A stretch of 19,918 nt of DNA from Chitinophaga pinensis (GTDB lineage Bacteria > Bacteroidota > Bacteroidia > SXHM01), in the NCBI GenBank assembly GCA_945889235.1, contig CAMDBK010000019.1, positions 1-19,918 on the forward strand, read 5' to 3'. This document shows, one piece after another, positions 13,586 to 19,918 of this stretch (within the stretch, counting starts at the first letter, position 1; the number at the start of each line of letters is the position of its first letter). The translations under genes and the position numbers were made by a program. Under the pieces are notes generated by a model, which saw only the letters and a program-made list of their open reading frames with translations, was not told where the DNA came from and searched no databases.

Positions 13586-15016
13586 ATGAATAGAAGAGAA
13601 CTCTTAAAAGCACTTGGCGCTACTACTGCAGGTATTGCGCTATTACCACAATTAAATGCGATGGGCTATTTTGCTCCGGCAGAATTATCAAAATCTGCTT
13701 TCGGGGATGATTTTTTGTGGGGCGTTGCCACAGCAGCTTATCAGATTGAAGGTGGACACAATGCAGATGGCAAAGGACCTTCAGTATGGGATACATTTTC
13801 GCATGGAAAGAAAAATATAAAGACAGGCGAGAACGGTGATGTGAGTTGTGATTTTTATCACAGCTATGCACAGGATATTGATTTTATTCGTCAGATGAAT
13901 ATGCAAGTGTTTCGTTTTTCTACTGCATGGTCAAGAATATTGCCGCAGGGAACAGGAGCAGTAAATCAAAAGGGTCTGGATTTTTATAATAAAGTAATTG
14001 ATACTTGTTTAGAAAAAGGGCTTCAACCCTGGCTTACAACGTATCACTGGGATATTCCGCAGGCTTTGCAAGATAAAGGTGGATGGACAAACCGTGATGT
14101 ACTTAGTTGGTACAATGAATATGTTGAAGTGATAACGAAGGCTTATGGCGATCGTGTAAAGAATTGGATGGTAATGAATGAGCCACTTGCATTTACTGCT
14201 ATTGGTTATTTATTAGGAATTCATGCGCCCGGAAAAACAGGATTTAAAAATTTTATTCCTGCAGCGCACCATACAACACTTTGCCAGGCCGAAGGTGGAA
14301 GAATAATAAGACGCAATGTGAAAGATGCTAATATTGGAACTACTTTTTCCTGCTCATCCATTGAGCCATTTAAGGGAAAAGATGTTCACGCAAAAACAGT
14401 GGAACGCTGGGATGCAATGGTCAACCGTCTTTTTATAGAACCTGCTTTAGGAATGGGATATCCTATGGAGTCGTTGCCTGCAATAAAAAAAGTTGAAAAA
14501 TATATGCAGCCGGGCGATGAAGAAAAAATGAAATTTGATTTTGATTTTATCGGTGTTCAGAATTATACGCGTGAAATTGCGCGTGCAAATTTCATTATCC
14601 CATATATGAAAGGATTGCAGGTTCCGGCAAAAAGAAGACATGTAGAAACAACTGAAATGGGCTGGGAAGTTTACCCCGAAGGAATTTACAAAGTGCTGAA
14701 AAAATTTGCTGCCTATCCCAACGTAAAGAAAATTTATGTTACTGAAAATGGCTGTGCTTTCCCTGATGTGGTTGAGAATGGCAGAGTGCACGATGCAAAA
14801 CGTGTTCAGTTTTTTAAAGATTATTTAGCGCAGGTTCTTCGTGCAAAAAATGAAGGCGTGAATGTTCAAGGTTATTTCGTGTGGACGTTGATGGACAATT
14901 TTGAATGGGCTGAAGGTTATAAAACCCGTTTTGGTCTCGTGCACGTTGATTTTAAAACACAGCAACGAATAATGAAAGATTCGGGTTTGTGGTTTAAAGA
15001 GTTTCTGGCCGATTAA
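13586..15016 (+). CDS. Glycoside hydrolase family 1 beta-glucosidase with Tat-like leader (476 aa)
   Basis: A GH1 retaining beta-glycosidase. The typical start FLWGVATAAYQIEGG lies at 43-57, with the acid/base Glu199 in VMNEP, the nucleophile Glu387 in VTENG, the -1 subsite HWD (154-156) and the C-terminal WTLMDNFEWAEGYKTRFGLVHVD. Likely substrates are beta-glucosides or similar disaccharides. Most GH1 enzymes begin within about 10 residues of the WGVAT motif. This one has some 35 extra residues reading MNRRELLKALGATTAGIALLPQLNA, with twin arginines followed by ELLK and a hydrophobic run. This is consistent with a Tat signal and periplasmic location. It lies 42 bp after the threonine dehydrogenase. 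Its stop codon overlaps that of the convergent sulfatase-fold gene. Confidence 0.94.
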   Translation: MNRRELLKALGATTAGIALLPQLNAMGYFAPAELSKSAFGDDFLWGVATAAYQIEGGHNADGKGPSVWDTFSHGKKNIKTGENGDVSCDFYHSYAQDIDFIRQMNMQVFRFSTAWSRILPQGTGAVNQKGLDFYNKVIDTCLEKGLQPWLTTYHWDIPQALQDKGGWTNRDVLSWYNEYVEVITKAYGDRVKNWMVMNEPLAFTAIGYLLGIHAPGKTGFKNFIPAAHHTTLCQAEGGRIIRRNVKDANIGTTFSCSSIEPFKGKDVHAKTVERWDAMVNRLFIEPALGMGYPMESLPAIKKVEKYMQPGDEEKMKFDFDFIGVQNYTREIARANFIIPYMKGLQVPAKRRHVETTEMGWEVYPEGIYKVLKKFAAYPNVKKIYVTENGCAFPDVVENGRVHDAKRVQFFKDYLAQVLRAKNEGVNVQGYFVWTLMDNFEWAEGYKTRFGLVHVDFKTQQRIMKDSGLWFKEFLAD

Positions 15017-16839
15017 TAGTTCTCGTAGGATTTCAAAATTTCCTGCACATAGCCAACACCGTTTTTTTGTTCTTCTTCAACTGGTTGCTTAGTCCATTTG
15101 AAAACTTGAGCCGTGTGAAGATCAATTCCGATTTTTTGATTTTCGGTAATCCATCCCATCGAGTGGTCAGTGCACCAATATGCAAACGGAATTACAGAAT
15201 CACCTAAAATATTTTTGCTGAAGAGATACTGTTTATGCTGTATTCCAAGCTGTGAAAGCAAAGTTGCCGGCAAGTCATGATGATTGGCAATGGTTAAATT
15301 TTTTGTTCCTCTTAAAGTAGTATCCAATACATTTCCATAAAACAACATCGGAATATGAAAACGTTCAGCATCATTATATTCGCGGTCGAGCGGCATTTTA
15401 TTTCCGTGGTCAGCAACAAAAATGAACAAGGTGTTATCAAACCAGTTTTCGTTGCGGCATTGATTCATAAATTTTGAAATTGCCTTATCAATGTAATGCA
15501 CACTTGCTTTGTATTTTTCAGCATCATCGGGATTTTCAGAAGTAATTTCAAATGGACTGTCAAAGGGCTGATGGCTGCTTTGCGTAAGAATAACAGAGAA
15601 AAACGGTTCTTTGGAATTATGTAATTCTGAGCCCGCTTTCATAAATAAAAAATGGTCGGGAACGCCCCATGTGATTGTTCTTTCAGCTTTGCTGAAATTA
15701 TATTTGTCAATTATTTTATCCGTTTTTTGTGCAAGTAAATAAGTTCTGAAATTACAAAAGTCAAGTTCGCCACCATAAAAAAATGAAGTGAAGTATCCTG
15801 ATTTTTTAAGGTCATTAATTAGAGAAGGAAGTTTAATGGATTTTTCTACATCCTGAACTATTGATAAATCAGGTAACGCAGGAAACCCGCTGAGAATGGA
15901 AACAATTCCCTGATCAGTTCTTGATCCACTTGAATACATATTGGTGAACAATAATCCGCTTTTTGCAAGTGAATCGAAACAGGGAGTAATGCCGCTAATT
16001 CCTCCGAGTGATCCAACAACATCCGTGTTCCAGCCTTCAAGAATAATCAGCACAACATTTGGTTTACGTTGATTCAGCAATTGTTTACTTTCGCTTTCAG
16101 GATACAACTTTTCAATAAGGCCGGGCTGTTCATATTCAGGATAACTATAAAATGGTTTTTCCCTTTGAACATTCATAAGCACGTTTCTGAAAAAATACCA
16201 GCTTTTGTTTAAAGCCAGTTGATTGAGAAAATTATTTTCTGAAAAAAAAGAATTGCTTTCTGAAAGAGGAATTTGCCTGAATCCACCGCGCATTCCAAGT
16301 ATCAGCAATGGAATAATAAGAAGAGTTAACCCAATGCTCCATTTTTTTGAGGAAGAATTTTTGTTGGCAGAAAGTATTTTTTTGAAAATATAATTCCAGA
16401 ATAAAATCACAGCAACAGAAATAACGGCAACTGTAATTATTGTTTTCCACTCAATAGAGGCGCTTGCTTCAGAGGGATATAAAAGGTAACGGAAAGCCCT
16501 GTAGTTAAGCGTGGTTCCCCATTCGCGGTAAAGAAAGATTCCCGAAGTTTCAATAATTACCTCTAACCCGATGGCAACAATAAAATATCCCTGAATTATT
16601 TTTTTGATTAAAACGGATGGATATAATTCATTCAAAAGAAAAAGCAGAATCAGGAAAAATGAAAGATAACAGGCTGTTCCTATATCAACTACAAATCCTT
16701 TATAAAAGGCCGGAAATACCTGATGTAAACTGAGCTGAGAATAATTTAAAATCAGAAAAAGAACTCTCCCCGAAAAAAAAACCAACAACCAAAGAATGAT
16801 TGCTGAAAATGAAAAAACAAGAAGGCGTATTTTTTGCAA
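15013..16839 (-). CDS. LtaS-like sulfatase-fold membrane enzyme (608 aa)
   Basis: An N-terminal membrane domain with about five helices (roughly 5-31, 48-72, 80-102, 131-152, 168-183) is followed by an extracytoplasmic alkaline-phosphatase/sulfatase-fold domain. Metal-site residues expected in LTA synthase relatives are visible: Glu268 in VLIILEGWN, the nucleophile-position Thr308 in SSGSRTDQG, Asp477-His478 in FVADHGN, and His495 in RFHIPMLFYG. The family transfers phosphoglycerol or phosphoethanolamine to glycans or lipids, or hydrolyses sulfate or phosphate esters; the donor here is unknown. The only available start is TTG 16839 (MQKIRLLVFSF), since an in-frame stop lies just upstream and no Met follows until residue 183. 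It lies 46 bp after the thioesterase gene on the same strand. Confidence 0.88.
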   Translation of the reverse strand: MQKIRLLVFSFSAIILWLLVFFSGRVLFLILNYSQLSLHQVFPAFYKGFVVDIGTACYLSFFLILLFLLNELYPSVLIKKIIQGYFIVAIGLEVIIETSGIFLYREWGTTLNYRAFRYLLYPSEASASIEWKTIITVAVISVAVILFWNYIFKKILSANKNSSSKKWSIGLTLLIIPLLILGMRGGFRQIPLSESNSFFSENNFLNQLALNKSWYFFRNVLMNVQREKPFYSYPEYEQPGLIEKLYPESESKQLLNQRKPNVVLIILEGWNTDVVGSLGGISGITPCFDSLAKSGLLFTNMYSSGSRTDQGIVSILSGFPALPDLSIVQDVEKSIKLPSLINDLKKSGYFTSFFYGGELDFCNFRTYLLAQKTDKIIDKYNFSKAERTITWGVPDHFLFMKAGSELHNSKEPFFSVILTQSSHQPFDSPFEITSENPDDAEKYKASVHYIDKAISKFMNQCRNENWFDNTLFIFVADHGNKMPLDREYNDAERFHIPMLFYGNVLDTTLRGTKNLTIANHHDLPATLLSQLGIQHKQYLFSKNILGDSVIPFAYWCTDHSMGWITENQKIGIDLHTAQVFKWTKQPVEEEQKNGVGYVQEILKSYENY

Positions 16840-16885
16840 GGATTTGATTTTACAGTTCCCTTAACGGAAAAATCATTTCAAAAAA

Positions 16886-17398
16886 TTAATTGGAGAATAA
16901 CGCCTTTAGTTCCGTTGCTTCTTCGGGTTTCATTTTTCCGGCAAGGATTAAACTCAGTTGTCTTCTTCGCAAAGCGCTATCAAAACGTTCTTTTTCCAAG
17001 TCTGTTTCGGGAACTATTTCGGGAACATTAATTGGGCGGCCAACCTGGTCAACGGCAACAAATGTGTAAATGGCTTCATTGCATTTTTTCTTTTCACCGG
17101 TGTTGTTATTCTCTACCCACACATCAATAAAAATTTCCATGCTGGATGAAAATGCCCGTGAAATTTTTGATTCAAGGGTAACTATCTCACCCAATTTTAT
17201 AGCCTGATTAAAGTTTACATTATTTACAGATGCAGTTACAACAACTCTTCCGCAATGGCGCTGAGCGGTAATGGCTGCAGCAATGTCCATCCAGTGCAGC
17301 AGCTTTCCGCCCATCAGGTTGCCAAGTGTGTTAGTATCATTCGGTAAGACCATTTCGGTTAAAACGGCCAATGATTCTTTGGGTGTTTTCTTTTTCAT
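16886..17398 (-). CDS. Acyl-CoA thioesterase, hotdog fold (170 aa)
   Basis: ATG 17398 (MKKKTPKESLAVLTEMVLPNDTN) is chosen. The extension to a TTG at 17446 would run through a terminator hairpin. The hotdog core PNDTNTLGNLMGGKLLHWMDIAAAI with Asp38 in the HWMD helix, VVTASVNNVNF and GEIVTLESKISRAFSSSMEIFIDVWVEN match the YciA/BACH acyl-CoA hydrolase group, which releases CoA from fatty acyl-CoA in the cytoplasm. After the hotdog domain comes a basic, helical tail (LEKERFDSALRRRQLSLILAGK). A TATCTTTG box lies only 4 nt upstream of the start codon, suggesting a leaderless transcript. Confidence 0.92.
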   Translation of the reverse strand: MKKKTPKESLAVLTEMVLPNDTNTLGNLMGGKLLHWMDIAAAITAQRHCGRVVVTASVNNVNFNQAIKLGEIVTLESKISRAFSSSMEIFIDVWVENNNTGEKKKCNEAIYTFVAVDQVGRPINVPEIVPETDLEKERFDSALRRRQLSLILAGKMKPEEATELKALFSN

Positions 17399-17402
17399 GG
17401 TG

Positions 17403-17410
17403 CAAAGATA
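17403..17410 (-). promoter_or_regulatory. Promoter -7 box (TATCTTTG) of the thioesterase gene
   Basis: Perfect TAnnTTTG match ending 4 nt before ATG 17398, so transcription would begin at or near the start codon. The terminator of the upstream gene ends just before it. Confidence 0.65.
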
Positions 17411-17423
17411 ATCAGCTACAAAT

Positions 17424-17456
17424 AAAAAGCCCCCTGCAATTTGCAAGGGGCTTTTT
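17424..17456. terminator. Intrinsic terminator after the T9SS cargo gene
   Basis: Arms 17424-17439 and 17441-17456 pair over 16 bp with one mismatch, with a GCCCC/GGGGC core and flanking A5/T5. It ends transcription of the minus-strand gene stopping at 17476 and is symmetric enough to act in both directions. Confidence 0.9.
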
Positions 17457-17475
17457 ATTTTAAAGATAAACAGTA

Positions 17476-18555
17476 TTATTTGGTAACAACCATTTTCTTA
17501 GTCAATCTGTTACCGTTAGCTTTTAAAGAGTAGTAGTAAGTTCCCGCAGCAAGTTTTGTGTTCTCGATGCTGATGCTGTGACGACCGGCAGTTTTTTCAC
17601 CTTCGTTGATTACAACTGCTTTTCTTCCGTGAACATCAAAAATTTCAAGTTCAACAGCAGTTGTATATTTTTCCAACTCGTATTGAATAACTGTGTTTCC
17701 GTTCATTGGATTAGGATTGTTTTGGCTTAATTTCATGCCATTGAAAAATTCAGGACTGTCAATGCCGATAAAATTTTCATCAATTACAGCAAAGATTGCA
17801 ATATCATTATTCACATCATCAGTTCCGGTTTGACTGAACGCGAAGTCTGTAACATACCAAGCTCCCTGAAATTTGTGGAAAGCATAATCAAGTCCGTCTG
17901 CATCACCAATCTGGTCGCAAAGCAATCCGGCAGTATCTTGTGCTGCATTCAGATTTGTGAAATCTACAGAAACAGCAAAATCAGTTCCGTTAACAAAAAC
18001 CGGAGCCGGGAACGTAATCACATTCCAGTTTCCGAAAGTAGTATCAATGTCATCAAAGAAATAATCCTGTGAAGCTAATAATTGGTTGGGTCCTGGTGAG
18101 TTTAATGCCTGACCACCCACACCGTCTGTATTACGTGCTTTATTTGCAGCCATGTTAAACACTTTTACTACACATTTAGAAGTACCACTTCCTGATACTC
18201 CTGTTTTTCCTGTAAAAAGTAACAACACTTCTTCCACACCTAAAGTTGCCTGATTTACATTCAGAAAACCTTGTGCGCACTCATTCAAACCATCAGCATT
18301 GTTTCCGTAAACCCAGCCACCGCCTTGATAGCCGAACGCAACAACCTGTTCGCTTATTCCTGCAAATACAGGAGCCCAGTTTCCGGTGTTCGACCAACCT
18401 GTGGTATCGGTGGGAGTTGCAGTTTGAGCAGTACCGCTGTTTGGCGCAGGCATAACTCTTTTTACAACTGCTTTGTTTTGTGTTTGCAGCGTTCCCTGTG
18501 CAAATAATGTTGCACCTGAAAACAAAATGGCTGCCATTAAGTAGATTTTTTTCAT
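17476..18555 (-). CDS. Secreted protein with type IX secretion sorting domain (359 aa)
   Basis: The leader MKKIYLMAAILFSGATLFAQG is a Sec signal peptide cleaved near residue 19. The last 89 residues form a T9SS type A C-terminal sorting domain: LSQNNPNPMNGNTVIQYEL, then VELEIFDVHGRKAVVINEGEKTAGRHSISIENTKLAAGTYYYSLKANG, ending LTKKMVVTK. The region between (about 25-270) is Gly/Asn/Thr-rich and strand-rich with few cysteines, containing WVYGNNADGLNECAQGF and NWNVITFPAPVFVNGTDFAVSVDF. I recognise no catalytic motif; it may be an adhesion or carbohydrate-binding-like surface protein. The protein would cross the outer membrane by the T9SS and be released or anchored. It has a full promoter and its own terminator, so it is monocistronic. 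Confidence 0.92.
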   Translation of the reverse strand: MKKIYLMAAILFSGATLFAQGTLQTQNKAVVKRVMPAPNSGTAQTATPTDTTGWSNTGNWAPVFAGISEQVVAFGYQGGGWVYGNNADGLNECAQGFLNVNQATLGVEEVLLLFTGKTGVSGSGTSKCVVKVFNMAANKARNTDGVGGQALNSPGPNQLLASQDYFFDDIDTTFGNWNVITFPAPVFVNGTDFAVSVDFTNLNAAQDTAGLLCDQIGDADGLDYAFHKFQGAWYVTDFAFSQTGTDDVNNDIAIFAVIDENFIGIDSPEFFNGMKLSQNNPNPMNGNTVIQYELEKYTTAVELEIFDVHGRKAVVINEGEKTAGRHSISIENTKLAAGTYYYSLKANGNRLTKKMVVTK

Positions 18556-18599
18556 TTTATTATTTAATTAATTAATACTTGATTTTTAAGTCAGGAGCG

Positions 18600-18629
18600 C
18601 AAAAGTAAACCTTTTTTATTCAGAACAAA
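18600..18629 (-). promoter_or_regulatory. Promoter of the T9SS cargo gene (TTTG -33, TACTTTTG -7)
   Basis: The minus strand carries TTTG at 18629-18626 and a perfect TACTTTTG at 18607-18600, separated by 18 bp, close to the Bacteroidota sigma consensus. The leader would be about 40 nt, AT-rich, with no Shine-Dalgarno sequence. This is the best complete promoter seen in the window. Confidence 0.75.
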
Positions 18630-18705
18630 ATCTTATAAACTGACTAAAACAGTTGTGTCAGGTTTTTGTCATAAATAATATAAAAAAAACAGCTACGAAA
18701 ATGCG

Positions 18706-18713
18706 TAATATTG
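18706..18713 (+). promoter_or_regulatory. Promoter -7-like box (TAATATTG) of hemB
   Basis: One base from TAnnTTTG, 19 nt before ATG 18733 in the 177-bp divergent gap. Nothing else notable was seen in that gap beyond the T9SS gene promoter. Confidence 0.4.
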
Positions 18714-18732
18714 CAACCTTATATTTATTTAC

Positions 18733-19701
18733 ATGCTCCACCGCCCGCGCAGACTAAGAAAAAATTCGATTATCAGAAATGCAATTGCTGAAACAAGGTT
18801 GAGCAAAGAAATGTTTGTGTATCCGTATTTTGTTACTGCGGGAAAAAATGTTGCCGAGCCAATTAAAGCCATGCCCGGAGTTTTTCATTTTTCGATTGAC
18901 AGACTATTGAAAGATGTTGAAAAAGGGTTGAAGCATGGAATTAATAAAGTGTTGTTGTTTGGTGTTGGTGAAACAAAAACAAAAAATGCGTCTTCTTCTT
19001 TTGATAAAAATTCAATTGTTGCGAAAGCAGTTCGTGAACTGAAAAATAAATTTGGTGATGAGTTGTATGTAATTACCGATGTGTGCGTTTGTGCCTACAC
19101 TACTCACGGACATTGCGGAATTCTGGAACACGAGTACGTGCAGAATGATAAAAGCGTTGATGTATTGGCAAAAATGGCTTTGGCCCATGCACAGGCAGGA
19201 GCAGACATGGTAGCCCCTTCAGATATGATGGACGGGCGTGTGCTTGCCATCCGTCAAACATTGGACAAAAATGGTTTTGAGAACACCGCTATCATGTCCT
19301 ACTCAACAAAATTTGCCTCAGCATATTACGGCCCATTTCGTGAAGCGGCAGATTCTTCGCCTTCGCATGGCGACCGCAAATCATATCAAATGGATTTTCG
19401 TAACGGAAGAGAAGCGCTGCAGGAATCATTGATTGATGAAAACGAAGGCGCTGATATTCTGATGGTAAAACCTGCGCTAGCTTATCTGGATGTAATCCGT
19501 GAATTAAGAGATAATACTTTACTGCCGATTGCCTGCTACAATGTTTCGGGCGAATACAGCATGGTGAAAGCCGCAGCCAAGCAAGGTTTGGTTGACGAAC
19601 AAAAAATTGTAATGGAAAACATGTATGCCTTTGCCCGTGCAGGAGCAGGCATTATTATTACTTATCACGCCAGAGATATTTTAGGAAAAGGCTGGCTTTA
19701 A
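18733..19701 (+). CDS. hemB: Delta-aminolevulinic acid dehydratase (porphobilinogen synthase), 322 aa
   Basis: The enzyme condenses two 5-aminolevulinate molecules to porphobilinogen, the second step of tetrapyrrole synthesis from ALA. The protein starts HRPRRLRKNSIIRNAIAETRLS as usual. The zinc site CVC...HGHC is intact with Cys118, Cys120 and Cys128, so this is a zinc-dependent form rather than the aspartate-rich magnesium type. Schiff-base lysines are Lys193 in SYSTKFASAYYGPFREAA and Lys246 in ILMVKPALAYLD. The C-terminus YNVSGEYSMVKAAA and ITYHARD is complete. The gene stands alone with its own terminator; other heme genes are not in the window. Tetrapyrrole supply also relates loosely to the cobalamin adenosyltransferase upstream. 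Confidence 0.97.
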   Translation: MLHRPRRLRKNSIIRNAIAETRLSKEMFVYPYFVTAGKNVAEPIKAMPGVFHFSIDRLLKDVEKGLKHGINKVLLFGVGETKTKNASSSFDKNSIVAKAVRELKNKFGDELYVITDVCVCAYTTHGHCGILEHEYVQNDKSVDVLAKMALAHAQAGADMVAPSDMMDGRVLAIRQTLDKNGFENTAIMSYSTKFASAYYGPFREAADSSPSHGDRKSYQMDFRNGREALQESLIDENEGADILMVKPALAYLDVIRELRDNTLLPIACYNVSGEYSMVKAAAKQGLVDEQKIVMENMYAFARAGAGIIITYHARDILGKGWL

Positions 19702-19708
19702 CCCAGTC

Positions 19709-19736
19709 ATGGTCGGAAGAAATTCCGACCATTTTT
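19709..19736 (+). terminator. Intrinsic terminator of hemB
   Basis: ATGGTCGGAA (19709-19718) and TTCCGACCAT (19723-19732) form a perfect 10-bp stem closed by a GAAA tetraloop, followed by TTTT. It begins 7 bp after the hemB stop. Its T tail overlaps the stop codon of the convergent transposase fragment, so it could also be part of the insertion sequence end. Confidence 0.85.
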
Positions 19737-19918
19737 ATGTTTTAAAGAGAAGCCCTGGATTTCCACCACACTGCTCTACAATCATGGCAATGGATAGGTT
19801 TCTAACTTCCATAAAAAATCTCCTTTTGGCAGTTTTATAGCCTATACCGTTCAGTTTTTTGTAAATAAGCACCAACATTGCCACTATTAATGTCATATAC
19901 AATAATACGGTAATTCCG
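19735..19918 (-). CDS. IS4-like transposase, C-terminal fragment (runs off right edge)
   Basis: The minus strand is open from the window edge to a TAA at 19737-19735, giving the last 60 complete residues of a protein: GITVLLYMTLIVAMLVLIYKK, then LNGIGYKTAKRRFFMEVRNL and SIAMIVEQCGGNPGLLFKT. The hydrophobic 'YMTLIVAMLVLIYKK' followed by 'GYKTAKRRF' and 'CGG.P.LLFK' is what I recall from the C-termini of Bacteroidota IS4-family transposases; this is a recollection, not a search. The catalytic domain lies outside the window, so completeness cannot be judged. Confidence 0.65.
   Translation of the reverse strand, partial: GITVLLYMTLIVAMLVLIYKKLNGIGYKTAKRRFFMEVRNLSIAMIVEQCGGNPGLLFKT

Larger units (their letters stand above)
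19702..19918. mobile_element. Probable right-hand insertion sequence, one end only
   Basis: Inferred from the transposase fragment. The element's terminal inverted repeat should lie between the hemB stop (19701) and the transposase stop (19735), but the other end is outside the window so it cannot be defined. The perfect hairpin at 19709-19732 is in this interval. Confidence 0.4.

Noticed and set aside
17399..17446. 16-residue N-terminal extension of the thioesterase from a TTG
   Set aside because: It would be translated from the terminator hairpin and from sequence upstream of the predicted transcription start.

Overview
The window reads as a chromosome segment of a member of the Bacteroidota. 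The reasons are a protein with a C-terminal type IX secretion (T9SS) sorting domain, several perfect TAnnTTTG promoter boxes, almost no Shine-Dalgarno sequences, AT-rich intergenic DNA, and proteins typical of the phylum (a DUF2795-type small acidic protein, an SDR-type L-threonine dehydrogenase). No rRNA, tRNA, CRISPR array, prophage or plasmid functions were seen. The right edge holds the tail of an IS4-like transposase.

Layout, left to right. (1) 1-1186, minus strand: a compact cassette of three poorly characterised genes. These are a 96-aa unknown protein, a 110-aa protein made almost entirely of 7-residue repeats that starts inside the stop codon of the previous gene, and the N-terminal 183 residues of a protein that runs off the left edge. 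About 400 bp without a gene follows. (2) 1586-4212, minus strand: a small lipoprotein, an ALDH7-type aldehyde dehydrogenase directly upstream of it, and an SRPBCC-fold protein. (3) 4309-6292: a membrane-anchored SGNH hydrolase (+), then two minus-strand genes, a two-helix membrane protein with a Cys/Met/His-rich tail and a secreted SPOR-domain protein. (4) 6466-9526, plus strand: a LolD/MacB-type ABC ATPase, an Amt ammonium transporter, a PduO-type cobalamin adenosyltransferase and the DUF2795-type protein, closed by a strong bidirectional terminator. (5) 9623-12496, minus strand: ridA-like and pheT as a tight pair, divergent from (6) 12566-15016, plus strand: L-threonine 3-dehydrogenase and a family 1 glycosidase with a Tat-like leader. 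(7) 15013-18555, minus strand: an LtaS-like sulfatase-fold membrane enzyme, an acyl-CoA thioesterase and a T9SS cargo protein. (8) hemB (+) with its terminator, then the transposase fragment.

Most of the window is ordinary metabolism and housekeeping: aminoadipate-semialdehyde or similar aldehyde oxidation, ammonium uptake, adenosylcobalamin supply, threonine oxidation with enamine/imine clean-up, tRNA-Phe charging and heme synthesis. The least explained parts are the heptad-repeat cassette at the left end and the metal-binding-like membrane protein at 5386-5850. The segment also carries at least four sequences that look like small dispersed repeats, one of them encoding the signal peptide of a lipoprotein and another apparently inserted in pheT.
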